From: Clostridia bacterium
GTDB lineage: Bacteria; Bacillota; Clostridia; Oscillospirales; CAG-272
Assembly (NCBI GenBank): GCA_017508195.1
Contig: JAFVZL010000014.1
Span: forward strand, 62,001 to 126,000
Direction of reading: 5' to 3'
Length of the DNA: 64,000 nt
Below the pieces are notes generated by a model, which saw nothing but the letters and a program-made list of their open reading frames with translations, made no database searches and was not told where the DNA came from. The stretch's first letter is position 1, and every line of letters begins with the position of its first letter. Made by a program: the position numbers and the translations under genes. This document shows positions 25,558-35,900 of the stretch, in pieces.

Positions 25558-27654
25558 TTACTCATATTTAAGTCTACCCCCGGCATCCCTGACGTACTCG
25601 CTCCACGCCCTGTCATCGTAGTGGTACTTTAGAAGCCTGAAGCCGCCGAAGCCGTACATCACGCTGTAGGCATCTGTGTAGTTTTCGATCTGATAGGATA
25701 AAAGCACCGAGGTAGAGCTTGATACGAGAGGTATTCTATAAAACCTTGAAAGGAAGCTCTCCTCAAGGGCTGTGCAGATAGCAAGCTTGGTCCTTGCATC
25801 CCGTGCGGAGAACTCTCCCGAACCGGTCAGTGAACGCGCCCACGCCTGATAGGTCATCGTTCGCTCGACACCGTCTACCGTGAGCGTAAAGGTCTCGGTT
25901 TCGGGAGACCAGCAAGCCGCCTCGTTAAGATTCTCGTACTCGGGATCCATATAGACAAGAAGATTTCTGAAGGGGTAGAACGCGGCACCGCCCCACGCGC
26001 CATACCCCATTGCGAACTCACCGTTCGGAACGGCAGCATATCTGTTGCTGACCCTCGCTACGGGAACGAGCGTAAGCTTACCGAATCCGCTATCCGAAAG
26101 CGCGAGATTGATATGCCGCTCAAGCAGTGCTACCTGCTGGTTATCATCTGCGGAGAGCGCGCCCTTTGCCCACGCTACGCGTATCTTTATCTCCTCGCCC
26201 GCACGGTAAAGACCCGACTCCGTAAGCTCCTCGAAAGCCCTTTTGAATTCAGCCTCAGCACCCCCGATGTCATACCCCGTGATAGATCTGTACGCATCGT
26301 CAAGGGTTTTATAGGTAGCACCGTCACCGTAGCTTAAGCCGTACAGACGGCAGAGTGCCGCCTTTGCCTCGGGTGTATCTCTGTATCTCGAGGTCGGGTC
26401 GTCATATATATCGTAGTAGTACATATCGTTAAGGAGCGCATACTGCGGTCTATAACCCTCGGTAGCGAGCGCAAACTCATCTCTGTCTATCGCAAGGCTC
26501 ATACCGCGTCTGAAGGAGTCGGACGATAATACAACTGAATTAACGTTCCCCTTCGACCTGTCCATAGACAAAAGCGCGTCCTTATTGCTATTGAAAAACA
26601 ACGACATCGTGTAAGTCTCGTTTGTTCGATAGAGCCCATCCGAATATCTATAAGTGTTATATTCGCTTGCGGAAGGAGCCCACTCGCTGAGCTCACCACG
26701 CAGGAAGGATTGCTTCGCGGTAGCCGAATCCATCACGGATATGACTACTTTAGTTGTCATATACTGTTCTTTGAGCTCTCCGTCCACCTCGCATGAGGTA
26801 TAGCTAAATATATCTCCGTTATCATCTTTCTGCCATCCGTACCAGCGTTCGTTCCGTACGAGAACGAGCTCCTTTTCGCCCTGATGCGATTCTATTCTGT
26901 AAGGTCCAAATGACGAGGTAGTAGCGACAGACGTACCGTAGTCCGTGCTGACGAGCTCACCGCTGCTTATCAGGCCCTTGTTATATATTTCAGTATCCAC
27001 AAGCCAGTGCGATGTGAGTGACGCCAGGAAATAGTTATAATCGAGGTAGCTCTCAGTAACGTAACGGAAGCTGAGCTCTCCCGTCTTATAGCATCCGACG
27101 CTCTCGAAGCTGACATTTCCGCCAAAATACGCGCTCGCACCCGCAAGTGCAGACTCTCCTGTTACATATAGATTTGCTCTGTTATTTTTCATCCTCGGGT
27201 CGAGCAGCAGCTTCATCGATTCTATGAAGTCATCCGCAGTTATCTCGTTTCCGTTTTCAAACATAAGCCCCTCGCGCAGCTCAATTTCAAATACGTATCC
27301 CTTATCAACGTCATTTACACTGACACCCGTGCCGAGTTTTACGTTGTATTTCGTCAGATCACCCCTCGCACCAGCGGTAACGTCCGTCACTCTTTTCGCC
27401 ATATCGAACGACCACTGATAGCTCCCCTCTAAGCTGTCGAGCGGAAGTATCGAAACAAGCGGTGTAGTCAGATACTCCATTACCGCCCTGTCCGCCGAGG
27501 TCTCCCAAGTATGCGGATTCCAGTTGTTGCCGAGTGCCGACGTATAGGTTCGGTAGGTATATTCTCCCTCTTCCCCGGGCGCACGGCAAGCAGTAAGAGA
27601 TAGTATATTAAAGATAAGAATCATCACAAGCCCAAGCGCAGCAATCTTTCTCAT
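25558..27654 (-). CDS. oppA: Peptide ABC transporter substrate-binding lipoprotein
   Basis: This 698-residue protein has a signal peptide with lipobox LTAC (Cys about residue 23), so it should be attached to the outer face of the membrane as a lipoprotein. The rest is a family 5 extracellular solute-binding protein: GNNWNPHTWE at the N-terminus, FEIELREGLMFENGNEITADDFIESMKLLLDP in the first lobe and RRGMSLAIDRDEFA in the second. It is about 100 residues longer than common OppA. It is the first gene of the A-B-C-D-F operon. The peptide specificity is not known. Confidence 0.93.
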   Translation of the reverse strand: MRKIAALGLVMILIFNILSLTACRAPGEEGEYTYRTYTSALGNNWNPHTWETSADRAVMEYLTTPLVSILPLDSLEGSYQWSFDMAKRVTDVTAGARGDLTKYNVKLGTGVSVNDVDKGYVFEIELREGLMFENGNEITADDFIESMKLLLDPRMKNNRANLYVTGESALAGASAYFGGNVSFESVGCYKTGELSFRYVTESYLDYNYFLASLTSHWLVDTEIYNKGLISSGELVSTDYGTSVATTSSFGPYRIESHQGEKELVLVRNERWYGWQKDDNGDIFSYTSCEVDGELKEQYMTTKVVISVMDSATAKQSFLRGELSEWAPSASEYNTYRYSDGLYRTNETYTMSLFFNSNKDALLSMDRSKGNVNSVVLSSDSFRRGMSLAIDRDEFALATEGYRPQYALLNDMYYYDIYDDPTSRYRDTPEAKAALCRLYGLSYGDGATYKTLDDAYRSITGYDIGGAEAEFKRAFEELTESGLYRAGEEIKIRVAWAKGALSADDNQQVALLERHINLALSDSGFGKLTLVPVARVSNRYAAVPNGEFAMGYGAWGGAAFYPFRNLLVYMDPEYENLNEAACWSPETETFTLTVDGVERTMTYQAWARSLTGSGEFSARDARTKLAICTALEESFLSRFYRIPLVSSSTSVLLSYQIENYTDAYSVMYGFGGFRLLKYHYDDRAWSEYVRDAGGRLKYE

Positions 27655-27730
27655 CGCACACCTCGCAAATCTTTTTTAGTTATTGTTTCTCACCGCCTTG
27701 AAAATCATACAAAAACCTTTCCAATATAAA

Positions 27731-28210
27731 AAAACAACCCATCTTTCGATGAGTTGTCTTTCAGAGCGTATTACGGGTGAGCAAGTTTTTTCGATTGATA
27801 ATCGAAAAAACGAAGTGAAGTCAACCAAGCAAGGAGCCGGCAGAGCCGAAGACTTGCGTAGGCGATAGGCGGGGACTATGCGGCTTGACAGGTGAGAACC
27901 CGATGCGTGAAAACGCATTAGCGGGTGAGATGCCCCTCCGTCCTTGAAAAATAAAACAACCCACCACAAGGGTGGGTTGCTCTATTTTGGAGCGGATTAC
28001 GGGGTGAGCGAGTTTTTTCGATTGATAATCGAAAAAACGAAGCGAAGTCAACAAAACAAGGAGAAATGGAGCGGAGTCAACCGAAGCGAACATTTCGACT
28101 ATGTGACTTGACAGGTGAGAACCCGATGCGTGTCAACGCATTGGCGGGTGAGATGCCCCTCCATCCTTGAAAAACAAAACAACCCACCACGAGGGTGGGT
28201 TGTTTTCTTT
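27731..28210 (-). repeat. Tandem ~226-bp repeats carrying tRNA-Gly 3'-end copies and terminators
   Basis: Two imperfect units of about 226 bp lie between oppA and the tRNA genes. Each has (plus-strand order) a terminator-like hairpin (27733-27757 degenerate; CAACCCACC/GGTGGGTTG at 27957-27979; third copy 28180-28202), a copy of the tRNA-Gly 3' end (GAGCGTATTACGGG at 27764-27777 and TGGAGCGGATTACGGG at 27988-28003; genuine end at 28211-28226), a perfect palindrome TTTTTTCGATT/AATCGAAAAAA (27786-27810 and 28013-28037) and a shared tail with an ATGCGT/ACGCAT hairpin. The stretch holds no gene. It looks like repeated duplication at, or insertion into, the tRNA 3' end. Confidence 0.8.
28180..28202 (-). 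terminator. Terminator of the tRNA operon
   Basis: Minus-strand CAACCCACC-CTCGT-GGTGGGTTG followed by TTTTGTTTTT, 9 bases after the tRNA-Gly gene. Confidence 0.88.
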
Positions 28211-28286
28211 TGGAGCGGATTACGGGGCTCGAACCCGCCACCTCCACCTTGGCAAGGTGGCGCTCTACCAAATGAGCTAAATCCGC
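28211..28286 (-). tRNA. tRNA-Gly(GCC)
   Basis: 76 bases with encoded CCA. Acceptor GCGGATT/AATCCGC, anticodon stem CCACC/GGTGG with loop TTGCCAA giving anticodon GCC, and T-loop GTTCGAAC. Fourth and last gene of the tRNA operon; its 3' end is copied in the repeats just downstream. Confidence 0.97.
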
Positions 28287-28292
28287 GGAAAA

Positions 28293-28368
28293 TGGTGCCT
28301 CCGGTCGGAATCGAACCAACGACACGGGGATTTTCAGTCCCCTGCTCTACCAACTGAGCTACAGAGGC
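28293..28368 (-). tRNA. tRNA-Phe(GAA)
   Basis: 76 bases with encoded CCA. Acceptor GCCTCTG/CGGAGGC, anticodon stem GGGGA/TCCCC with loop CTGAAAA giving GAA, T-loop GTTCGATT. Third gene of the tRNA operon. Confidence 0.97.
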
Positions 28369-28390
28369 GAAAACAGGCAATATTCGGAAA

Positions 28391-28467
28391 TGGCGACTCG
28401 GATGGGGCTCGAACCCACGACCTCTAGCGTGACAGGCTAGCGCTCTAACCAACTGAGCTACCAAGCC
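28391..28467 (-). tRNA. tRNA-Asp(GTC)
   Basis: 77 bases with encoded CCA. Anticodon stem CTAGC/GCTAG with loop CTGTCAC giving GTC, discriminator G as expected for Asp. Acceptor GGCTTGG/CCGAGTC uses two G-T pairs. Second gene of the operon. Confidence 0.97.
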
Positions 28468-28491
28468 ATCTCCGTACGATGCAAAAGCATC

Positions 28492-28567
28492 TGGTGGAAA
28501 GTACAGGGCTCGAACCTGTGACCCTCTGCTTGTAAGGCAGATGCTCTCCCAACTGAGCTAACCTTCC
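28492..28567 (-). tRNA. tRNA-Val(TAC)
   Basis: 76 bases with encoded CCA. Acceptor GGAAGGT/ACTTTCC, anticodon stem TCTGC/GCAGA with loop CTTACAA giving TAC. First gene of the four-tRNA operon, directly behind a consensus promoter. Confidence 0.97.
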
Positions 28568-28582
28568 GTTTCGTGCTTAATA

Positions 28583-28611
28583 ATTATAGCAAATGATTTT
28601 CTGTTTGTCAA
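28583..28611 (-). promoter_or_regulatory. Promoter of the tRNA operon
   Basis: Minus-strand TTGACA (28611-28606), 17-bp spacer, TATAAT (28588-28583): full consensus, as expected for stable RNA genes. Confidence 0.92.
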
Positions 28612-28726
28612 GGGGTTTATAAAAAAATATTAGAAAAAGTTATTTTGCGAAGAATGCCCGTATTTGAAGCAATCAAACGCCATGAATATTACCATATATA
28701 TCTACTAAACAATCTTTAAAAAACTT

Positions 28727-28750
28727 AAGGCGGGCATCGTTGCCCGCCTT
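28727..28750 (-). terminator. Terminator of the pyrimidine operon
   Basis: AAGGCGGGC and GCCCGCCTT form a perfect 9-bp stem; on the minus strand it is followed by AAGTTTTTT. It lies 13 bases after the pyrB stop codon. Confidence 0.92.
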
Positions 28751-28763
28751 GAATAATTAACTA

Positions 28764-29819
28764 TCACTTCGCACTTGCTGCCTGGTCGCAATAGGAGCAA
28801 CGGTCGCCGACAAACAGCTTTTTGATTCCGCGCTCGGTTCTCGAGATACAGTGCGGATTCGAGCAGCGGAGCTCGGGGTTTTCTTCACCGCGAAGGCGCG
28901 AATCAAGACCCACGCCATCATCAAGCAGCTTAAGGATAAGCGCCATTCTGATATATCTGCCGCCCTCTGCCTGGTCAAAATAGTGGGCACGGGGGTCGGT
29001 ATCTACGTCAACGTCTATCTCGTTCACTCTGGGGAGCGGATGCATTATCGAGAGCGTGGGCTTCGCATCCTTAAGCTTAGCAGCGTTAAGGATATAGGAG
29101 TCCTTAAGTCTCTCGTACTCATCTCTGTCGGCAAATCTCTCACCCTGTATGCGAGTCATATATAGAATATCGAGCTCGGGTATTGCATCCTCGAGCGACT
29201 CGCACTCAACGTAGTCGGCATCCTTTAAGAATTCTTCCTTGACGTAGTCGGGGAGCTTAAGCTCCTTTGGGGATATAAGCACAAATTTTGTGCCCTCGTA
29301 TCTCGACATCGCGGAGATGAGCGAGTGTACGGTCCTGCCGTACTTGAGATCACCGCAAAGTCCCACGGTGAGGTGATCGAATCTGCCGAGCTTCTCCCTT
29401 ATCGAGAAAAGGTCGGTGAGAGTTTGCGTCGGGTGGAAATGACCGCCGTCTCCCGCGTTGATGACGGGAACCTTTGAGACGCTCGATGCTACTATCGGCG
29501 CTCCCTCGTAGGGGTGTCTCATCGCTATGATATCCGAGTAAGCTGCAACCATGCGTATAGTATCTGCAACGGTCTCACCCTTCGTCACGGAAGTCGAGCC
29601 TGCCTGCTCAAAGCCGAGCACGCTGCCGCCGAGCGACATCATAGCCGATGCGAAGCTGAGCCTCGTTCTCGTAGAGGGCTCGAAGAAGAGCGTTGCAAGT
29701 ATCTTGCCGTGGCAGGCATCAGAATACATCGCGGGGTGGCGGTAAATATCGTCAGCACGCGCGACAAGATCGTCTATCTCCTCTTTGGTGAGGTCAAGTA
29801 TATCAACAAGATTTTTCAT
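28764..29819 (-). CDS. pyrB: Aspartate carbamoyltransferase with C-terminal PyrI-like zinc domain
   Basis: This 351-residue enzyme makes carbamoyl aspartate, the committed pyrimidine step. Catalytic motifs are [12 protein letters not shown] (carbamoyl phosphate site), [11 protein letters not shown] (80s loop) and [10 protein letters not shown]. The catalytic chain normally ends near residue 305. Here a tail follows with four Cys in the order C-x4-C-x16-C-x2-C (CSNPHC ... CSYC), like the zinc domain of the regulatory chain PyrI but shorter. No separate pyrI is present, so this is a fusion of the zinc module to the catalytic chain without the nucleotide-binding half. GTG at 29825 is possible, but ATG at 29819 has better spacing from GAGG. 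Last gene of the pyr operon. Confidence 0.95.
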   Translation of the reverse strand: MKNLVDILDLTKEEIDDLVARADDIYRHPAMYSDACHGKILATLFFEPSTRTRLSFASAMMSLGGSVLGFEQAGSTSVTKGETVADTIRMVAAYSDIIAMRHPYEGAPIVASSVSKVPVINAGDGGHFHPTQTLTDLFSIREKLGRFDHLTVGLCGDLKYGRTVHSLISAMSRYEGTKFVLISPKELKLPDYVKEEFLKDADYVECESLEDAIPELDILYMTRIQGERFADRDEYERLKDSYILNAAKLKDAKPTLSIMHPLPRVNEIDVDVDTDPRAHYFDQAEGGRYIRMALILKLLDDGVGLDSRLRGEENPELRCSNPHCISRTERGIKKLFVGDRCSYCDQAASAK

Positions 29820-29873
29820 TGTCACCTCGAATTAAGTATGAATTATCACGGTGTGAGGCATAGCCTCGGAAAA

Positions 29874-30512
29874 TCACTTTATCCAGGACTCGTCAGAGGG
29901 GTTGTTTCTGAACTGAATAAGTCTTGCAACGTCCTCAGCCTTTACATAACCGCACTCAGCCGCAACCTCTGCAATAACGTCAAAGTTGGTAAGGCTCACG
30001 TTCTTTACGTTAGCCTCGGCGAGTCTGTCAATGCCCTTTTTCATTCCGTAGGTAAAGATGGATACGATGCCGAGAACCTCAGCACCCGCCTCACGGAGCA
30101 CGTTTACAACCTCGATGACCGAACCGCCCGTTGAGATAAGATCCTCAACGACGACGACCTTCTGCCCCGGGAGAAGCTTACCCTCGATCTGGTTCTGTCT
30201 GCCGTGATCCTTAGCACCCGAACGAACGTAGCCCATGGGCATATCAAGAAGGTGTGCGGTGATAGCCGCGTGTGCAATGCCTGCGGTGGACGTACCCATA
30301 AGCACCTCGCACTCAGGGTAATACTTCTTAACCGTCTCGGCAAGCGCGGTCTCAACGTCAAGTCTTACCTTAGGTGCGGTAAGCGTAAGACGGTTGTCAC
30401 AGTATATGGGGCTCTTGATGCCCGATGCCCAGGTGAAGGGCTCCTCAGGACGGAAGAACACCGCCTTTATTTCAAGCAGATCCTTAGCAATAAGCTTTTC
30501 AGTAGCAGTCAT
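29874..30512 (-). CDS. pyrE: Orotate phosphoribosyltransferase
   Basis: This 212-residue enzyme joins orotate with PRPP to give OMP. The PRPP-binding motif VVVVEDLISTGGS is clear near residue 120, with substrate loop residues KDHGRQNQIEG before it and FTWASGIKSPIYCDNR near the N-terminus. The open frame runs back to 30590, but ATG at 30512 with AGAGG upstream matches the family start. It follows pyrF after 53 bases that include a 19-bp sequence also found after the ferritin gene. Confidence 0.96.
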   Translation of the reverse strand: MTATEKLIAKDLLEIKAVFFRPEEPFTWASGIKSPIYCDNRLTLTAPKVRLDVETALAETVKKYYPECEVLMGTSTAGIAHAAITAHLLDMPMGYVRSGAKDHGRQNQIEGKLLPGQKVVVVEDLISTGGSVIEVVNVLREAGAEVLGIVSIFTYGMKKGIDRLAEANVKNVSLTNFDVIAEVAAECGYVKAEDVARLIQFRNNPSDESWIK

Positions 30513-30544
30513 TTTATATACCTCTTTCGCTTTATTATCACTGA

Positions 30545-30563
30545 TTTTGTAAATAGTTGTTTG
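30545..30563 (-). repeat. 19-bp sequence shared with the ferritin 3' end
   Basis: Identical to 915-933, in the same orientation after a stop codon. It lies between pyrF and pyrE. Confidence 0.5.
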
Positions 30564-30565
30564 GA

Positions 30566-31264
30566 TTAACCGATGAATTCGGCACAGCATCTCTCGTATG
30601 CCGCAACGGGATCCTCGGCAGCGGTGATGGGTCTGCCGACAACGATGTAGTCGGAGCCGATGCGCTTAGCCTCAGCGGGAGTCATAACTCTCTTCTGGTC
30701 ACCGATATCCCCGTCAGCAAATCTTACACCGGGGGTCACGGTCACGAAGTCCTTACCGCATCTGTCGTGAACGGCACCCGCCTCGAGGGGTGAGCATACA
30801 ACACCGTCAAGTCCCGCACCCTTAGCGACACTCGCATAATGCATTACTACCTCACCAATGGGCTCGTTGATAAGCAGATCGCGCTTCATCGTCTCCTCGT
30901 CTGTCGAGGTGAGCTGTGTTACGGCAATAAGTATCGGTCTTGTTCCGTCCGGGCGTGTCAGTCCCTCTATAGCCGCCTCCATCATTCTGCCCGTTCCGGC
31001 AGCGTGAAGGTTGGTCATATCTACGTCGAGTCTCGAGAGGACTGCCATAGACTTCTTAACGGTGTTGGGGATATCGTGGAGCTTAAGGTCGAGGAATATC
31101 TTATGACCTCTTTTCTTTATCTCTCTTACGATCGAGGGGCCCTCTGCGTAGTAGAGCTCCATTCCGATCTTTACAAAGGGCTTTCTGCCCGTAAACTTAT
31201 CTAAAAATGCAAACGTCTTTTCCGCGCTGTCAAAGTCGCACGCAATGATTACATCCTTTCCCAT
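30566..31264 (-). CDS. pyrF: Orotidine 5'-phosphate decarboxylase
   Basis: This 232-residue TIM-barrel enzyme decarboxylates OMP to UMP. The catalytic charged network appears as [13 protein letters not shown] (Asp-x-Lys-x-x-Asp, about residue 56), with [10 protein letters not shown] at the N-terminus and [10 protein letters not shown] near the phosphate site. The start codon overlaps the pyrD stop by one base (TGATG), so the two are translationally coupled. Confidence 0.96.
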   Translation of the reverse strand: MGKDVIIACDFDSAEKTFAFLDKFTGRKPFVKIGMELYYAEGPSIVREIKKRGHKIFLDLKLHDIPNTVKKSMAVLSRLDVDMTNLHAAGTGRMMEAAIEGLTRPDGTRPILIAVTQLTSTDEETMKRDLLINEPIGEVVMHYASVAKGAGLDGVVCSPLEAGAVHDRCGKDFVTVTPGVRFADGDIGDQKRVMTPAEAKRIGSDYIVVGRPITAAEDPVAAYERCCAEFIG

Positions 31265-32175
31265 CAGTGGGCTCCTCCTATTATCTCGTCTAGCGAGTTG
31301 ATCTTGTATTTTTCCATAACGCGGGGCAGATCCTCGATGATATCGCGGCAGGCATAGGGATTCACAAGGTTCTCAGCACCTACCTCGACAGCGGTCGCGC
31401 CCGCAAGCATAAACTCGATCACGTCCTCGGCGGAGCTGATACCGCCCATACCGACGATCGGTATTTTCACCGCATCGTATACCTGATAGACCATTCTCAC
31501 GGCAACGGGCTTGATAGCGGGACCCGAGAGTCCGCCCGTCTTATTCTTAATAAGCGGCTTTCTCGTCTTAAGGTCTATACGCATACCGAGAAGTGTATTT
31601 ATGAGGCTGACACCGTCTGCACCGCCCGCCTCGCACGCCTTCGCGATGGATGCGATATCGGTAACGTTCGGCGAAAGCTTGATAATTATGGGCTTATCCG
31701 TAACACGGCGCACTGCGCGCGTTACCTCCTCTGCCGCCGCGGGAGAGGTGCCGAAGCTCATTCCGCCACCGTGCACGTTGGGGCAGGAGATATTTATCTC
31801 AAACCAACCGATACCCTCTACCGAGTCGAGCATCTCGACCGTCTTGACGTATTCGTCCACCGAGAAGCCCGAGACGTTTGCCATAACCGGCTTATTGAAT
31901 ACCTCGAAGAGCTTCGGGAGCTCCTCGGAAATTACCTTCTCTACTCCCGGGTTCTGAAGTCCTACGGCATTGAGCATACCCGAGTGAGCCTCAGCAATTC
32001 TCGGTGTCGGATTACCGAATCTCGGCGCAAGGGTCGTACCCTTAAAGGAAAGTGTGCCGAGAAGATTGATATCGTAAAGCTCTGCAAACTCATAACCGAA
32101 GCCGAAGGTTCCGCTCGCGGGGATAACGGGATTATCAAGCTCTGTGCCGCACAAAGAAACCTTAGTGTTTACCAT
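31264..32175 (-). CDS. pyrD: Dihydroorotate dehydrogenase, class 1B catalytic subunit
   Basis: This 303-residue FMN enzyme oxidises dihydroorotate to orotate and passes electrons to PyrK. Substrate-site motifs are [37 protein letters not shown] with the catalytic Cys of the 1B class, and [19 protein letters not shown]. The open frame extends to 32214; ATG at 32175 follows GGAGGAG and starts the conserved domain. It overlaps the end of pyrK by 7 bases, as expected for subunits of one complex. Confidence 0.96.
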   Translation of the reverse strand: MVNTKVSLCGTELDNPVIPASGTFGFGYEFAELYDINLLGTLSFKGTTLAPRFGNPTPRIAEAHSGMLNAVGLQNPGVEKVISEELPKLFEVFNKPVMANVSGFSVDEYVKTVEMLDSVEGIGWFEINISCPNVHGGGMSFGTSPAAAEEVTRAVRRVTDKPIIIKLSPNVTDIASIAKACEAGGADGVSLINTLLGMRIDLKTRKPLIKNKTGGLSGPAIKPVAVRMVYQVYDAVKIPIVGMGGISSAEDVIEFMLAGATAVEVGAENLVNPYACRDIIEDLPRVMEKYKINSLDEIIGGAH

Positions 32176-32900
32176 ATGATCTCCTCCTTTACGAGCACGG
32201 GGCCGTCGCGGCATATGCGCTTATTTCCGTACTTTGTCTCGCAGGTGCATCCCATGCACGCACCGAAGCCGCAGCCCATTCTCTCCTCGAAGCTGAACTG
32301 ACCCGAGGCAGAGGAACCGTCGTACACCGCCTTGAGCATAGGCTCGGGACCGCAGGTGTAGAAGTAGCTGTAAGAAATCTCGGGCATAGCATCAGTAACG
32401 AAGCCCTTTACACCCTCGCTGCCGTCAGCGGTGGTGACGTATACCTCGGCACCAAGCTTTTCAAATTTATCCTTATAGAATATCTCGTCAGCCGAGCCGA
32501 AGCCGAGTATTACCGAAACGCTCTTTCCGAGGGTGGTGAGCCGTCTCGCAAGCAGGAACATAGGCGGCACACCCGCGCCCCCGCCTATAAGCAGAGGTGC
32601 ATCACCCGAGGGTGCAAGGTCATATCCGTTGCCGAGTCCCGAGAGAACGAGAAGCTCGCTACCAACGGGCATATTCGCCATCTTTTCGGTGCCTTCACCT
32701 ACCACTTTGTAAACAATTGTTAGATTATTTCCCTCAACGTCTGCCACAGATATAGGTCTGCGCAGATAAAAGCCGTCAAGCTTGATGTTGACGAACTGAC
32801 CGGGAGCGGTAATATGAGAGGTATCTCCCTCCATCACCCACTCGTAGGTATTCTTTGCTATCTTACGGCTTTCCTTCAGGGTGAAGATACTGTCGAGCAT
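32169..32900 (-). CDS. pyrK: Dihydroorotate dehydrogenase electron transfer subunit
   Basis: This 243-residue subunit carries FAD and a [2Fe-2S] cluster and hands electrons from PyrD to NAD+. FAD-binding pattern YLRRPISVAD is near residue 48, the NAD domain PLLIGGGAGVPPMFLLARRL is near 107, and the C-terminal cluster ligands CGFGACMGCTCETKYGNKRIC give the C-x4-C-x2-C-x(n)-C spacing of the family. It sits between carB and pyrD. Confidence 0.96.
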   Translation of the reverse strand: MLDSIFTLKESRKIAKNTYEWVMEGDTSHITAPGQFVNIKLDGFYLRRPISVADVEGNNLTIVYKVVGEGTEKMANMPVGSELLVLSGLGNGYDLAPSGDAPLLIGGGAGVPPMFLLARRLTTLGKSVSVILGFGSADEIFYKDKFEKLGAEVYVTTADGSEGVKGFVTDAMPEISYSYFYTCGPEPMLKAVYDGSSASGQFSFEERMGCGFGACMGCTCETKYGNKRICRDGPVLVKEEIIW

Positions 32901-32909
32901 ATATCCCCC

Positions 32910-35900
32910 TTAGCTGTCGATCGTGGAGATCGTTATAGTGATATCCTCGAGCACGTCGAGGAGAACTCTTACCGTATCAAGAGAGGTGAAGAGCGTTGTG
33001 TTGGTCTCTGTCGCAAGACGGCGGATCTCGTATCCGTCCTTCTGCTGATCGGTCGAATCAAGGTTCGAGGTGTTTATAACGTACGCGATGTGACCTGCGC
33101 GGATAGCATCGGGAATATCAGACGAGCCGTTACCGATCTTATTCTTGACACGGGTCCTGATGCCGTTCTCCTTTAAGAACTTTGCAGTGCCTGCGGTTGC
33201 CTCAATATTGAAGCCGAGGTTGTAGAAGCGTCTGATAAGAGGAAGTGCCTCACACTTATCCGCATCCGCTATCGTTACGAGCACGGTTCCGTAATTCTGT
33301 ACGTTCATGCCCGATGCCTGAAGTGCCTTATACAGCGCACGGTGAAGGTCATCGTCGTATCCGATCGCCTCGCCCGTTGATTTCATCTCGGGAGAAAGGT
33401 AGGAGTCAATTCCGTGAATCTTTTTGAATGAGAACACGGGAACCTTTACATACCAGCGCTTTTTCTCCTCGGGATAAAGCGTAAATATACCGAGTTCCTT
33501 AAGAGTCTTACCGAGTATTACCTCGGTCGCGATATCCGCAAGAGAGTAGCCCGTAGACTTCGAGAGGAAGGGGACGGTACGCGAGGAACGGGGGTTGACC
33601 TCGATGATATATACGTCATCGTGCTCGTCAACGATGAACTGAATATTAAACAGACCGACGATGCCGATGCCGATACCGAGCTTCTTCGAGTACTCGAGTA
33701 TCTTTCCCTTTACCTTGTCGGATATCGAGAAGGCGGGATATACGCTGATAGAGTCGCCCGAGTGAACGCCCGTGCGCTCAACGAGCTCCATTATACCCGC
33801 AACGAACACGTCATGTCCATCGCAGATGGCATCGACCTCAACCTCTTTGCCCTGGATATAATGGTCAACGAGAACGGGCTTGTCCTCGTCAATTTCAACC
33901 GCGGTGCGAAGATAGTGGCGGAGCTGCTCCTCGTTACCGACAAGCTGCATCGCGCGTCCTCCGAGAACGAAGCTCGGGCGGACGAGAACGGGATAGCCTA
34001 TCTCCCTGGCTACCTTTACACCGTCCTCTATCCTGGTAACGGCTCTGCCCTTGGGCTGAGGAATATTAAGCTCCTCGAGTATCTTCTCAAAGGTATCGCG
34101 GTTCTCTGCTCTGTCTATTGCCTCACAATCGGTGCCGATGATCCTTACACCGCGCTCCGCAAGAGGAGCCGCGAGGTTGATAGCAGTCTGACCGCCGAGA
34201 GATGCAATAACACCGTAGGGCTTCTCATACTCGATAACGCTCATAACGTCCTCTACTGTAAGAGGCTCAAAGTAGAGCTTGTCTGCCGTGGTGTAGTCGG
34301 TGGATACCGTCTCGGGGTTGTTGTTTATGATTATTGCCTCGTATCCGCACTTACGGATAGTATTTACTGCGTGAACGGTGGAGTAGTCGAACTCAACGCC
34401 CTGACCGATACGGATAGGACCGGCTCCGAGAACGAGGACCTTCTTTCTGTCCGTGAGAACCGACTGCTCCTCACCCGTGTAGGACGAGTAGAAGTAAGGG
34501 ATGTAAGCACCTGCGTGTGCAGTGTCCACCATACGGAAGCTCGGTCTGATACCGCACTCCTTACGGAGAGATGCTACATCTATCTCGCTCTTGCCCCAGA
34601 GCTTCGCTATGAATCTGTCCGAGAAGCCCATGACCTTAGCTTCCTTAAGCAGAGCTGCATCGAGAGGCGATGCCTTAAGAGCCTTCTCCATATCTACTAT
34701 CTTCTTAAAGGACTCGAGGAAGTAGGGGGTTATCATGGTTATTTTGTGAAGCTCGTCTATGCTGTGACCGCGTCTTAAAAGCTCGGTAACGACGAATGCG
34801 TTATCATCGTGGAACTCAGCAAGGTATGCGATAAGCTCCTCATCGCTCTTAGACTCCCACTTCGGCATATAGAGGTGATATACACCCGTCTCAAGCGAGC
34901 GCACCGACTTGAGAATACATTCCTCAAGGGTCGAGCCGATGCCCATGCACTCACCCGTAGCCTTCATCTGCGTGCCGAGCTTGTTGGGAACGGACGTGAA
35001 CTTATCGAAGGGGAATCTCGGGAACTTCGCTACAACGTAGTCGAGTCTCGGCTCCTTCAGCGCGGTAGCGCCTGCGAGCTCTATCTCATCGAGGGTCATT
35101 CCTACCGCGATCTTCGCGGTAACGCGAGCGATGGGATAACCCGAAGCCTTGGATGCGAGTGCCGATGAGCGCGATACTCTCGGGTTTACCTCTATGAGGT
35201 AATATTCGCTCGAATTCGGGTTAAGAGCGAACTGTACGTTGCATCCGCCCTCTATCTTCAGCTCTCTGATAAGCTTGATTGCACTATCGTTAAGCATCTT
35301 AAGATCGTGATCGTTAAGAGTCATGATAGGTGCGACTACCATACTGTCACCCGTGTGTACGCCGACGGGATCGATATTCTCCATACCGCAGATGGTGATG
35401 GCGTTATCCGCACCGTCGCGCATGACCTCGAACTCTATCTCCTTGAAGCCGCGCACGCTGCGCTCGATGAGCACCTGGTGTACGGGAGATGCCTTGAGAG
35501 CACCTACCGCAAGCTCTCGCAGCTCATCCTCGTTATATGCAAAGCCGCCGCCCGTGCCGCCAAGAGTAAACGCAGGACGGAGAACGAGGGGATATCCTAT
35601 TATCGACGCCGCAGCCACAGCCTCGTCAAGAGTGTTAGCTATCTCCGAGGGGATGACCGGCTCACCGATATCCTCGCAAAGCTTCTTGAAAAGCTCTCTG
35701 TCCTCGGCTCTCTCGATGCTCTCGGACGAGGTTCCGAGAAGCTCAACTCCGCTCTCCTTAAGTATTCCCTTCTTTTCGAGGAGCATAGCCATGTTAAGAC
35801 CGGTCTGTCCTCCGATGCCGGGAACTATCGCGTCGGGTCGCTCGTACCTGATTATCTTTGCGATATACTCGAGGGTGAGCGGCTCCATGTAGACCTTGTC

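Noticed and set aside
28077..28464. Short proteins read through the tRNA genes and their repeats
   Set aside because: The frames cross tRNA genes and terminators and exist only because of tRNA sequence; they are common false calls.
33621..34778. A 385-codon plus-strand open frame inside carB
   Set aside because: Antisense shadow of carB; composition is that of reversed ATP-grasp codons.
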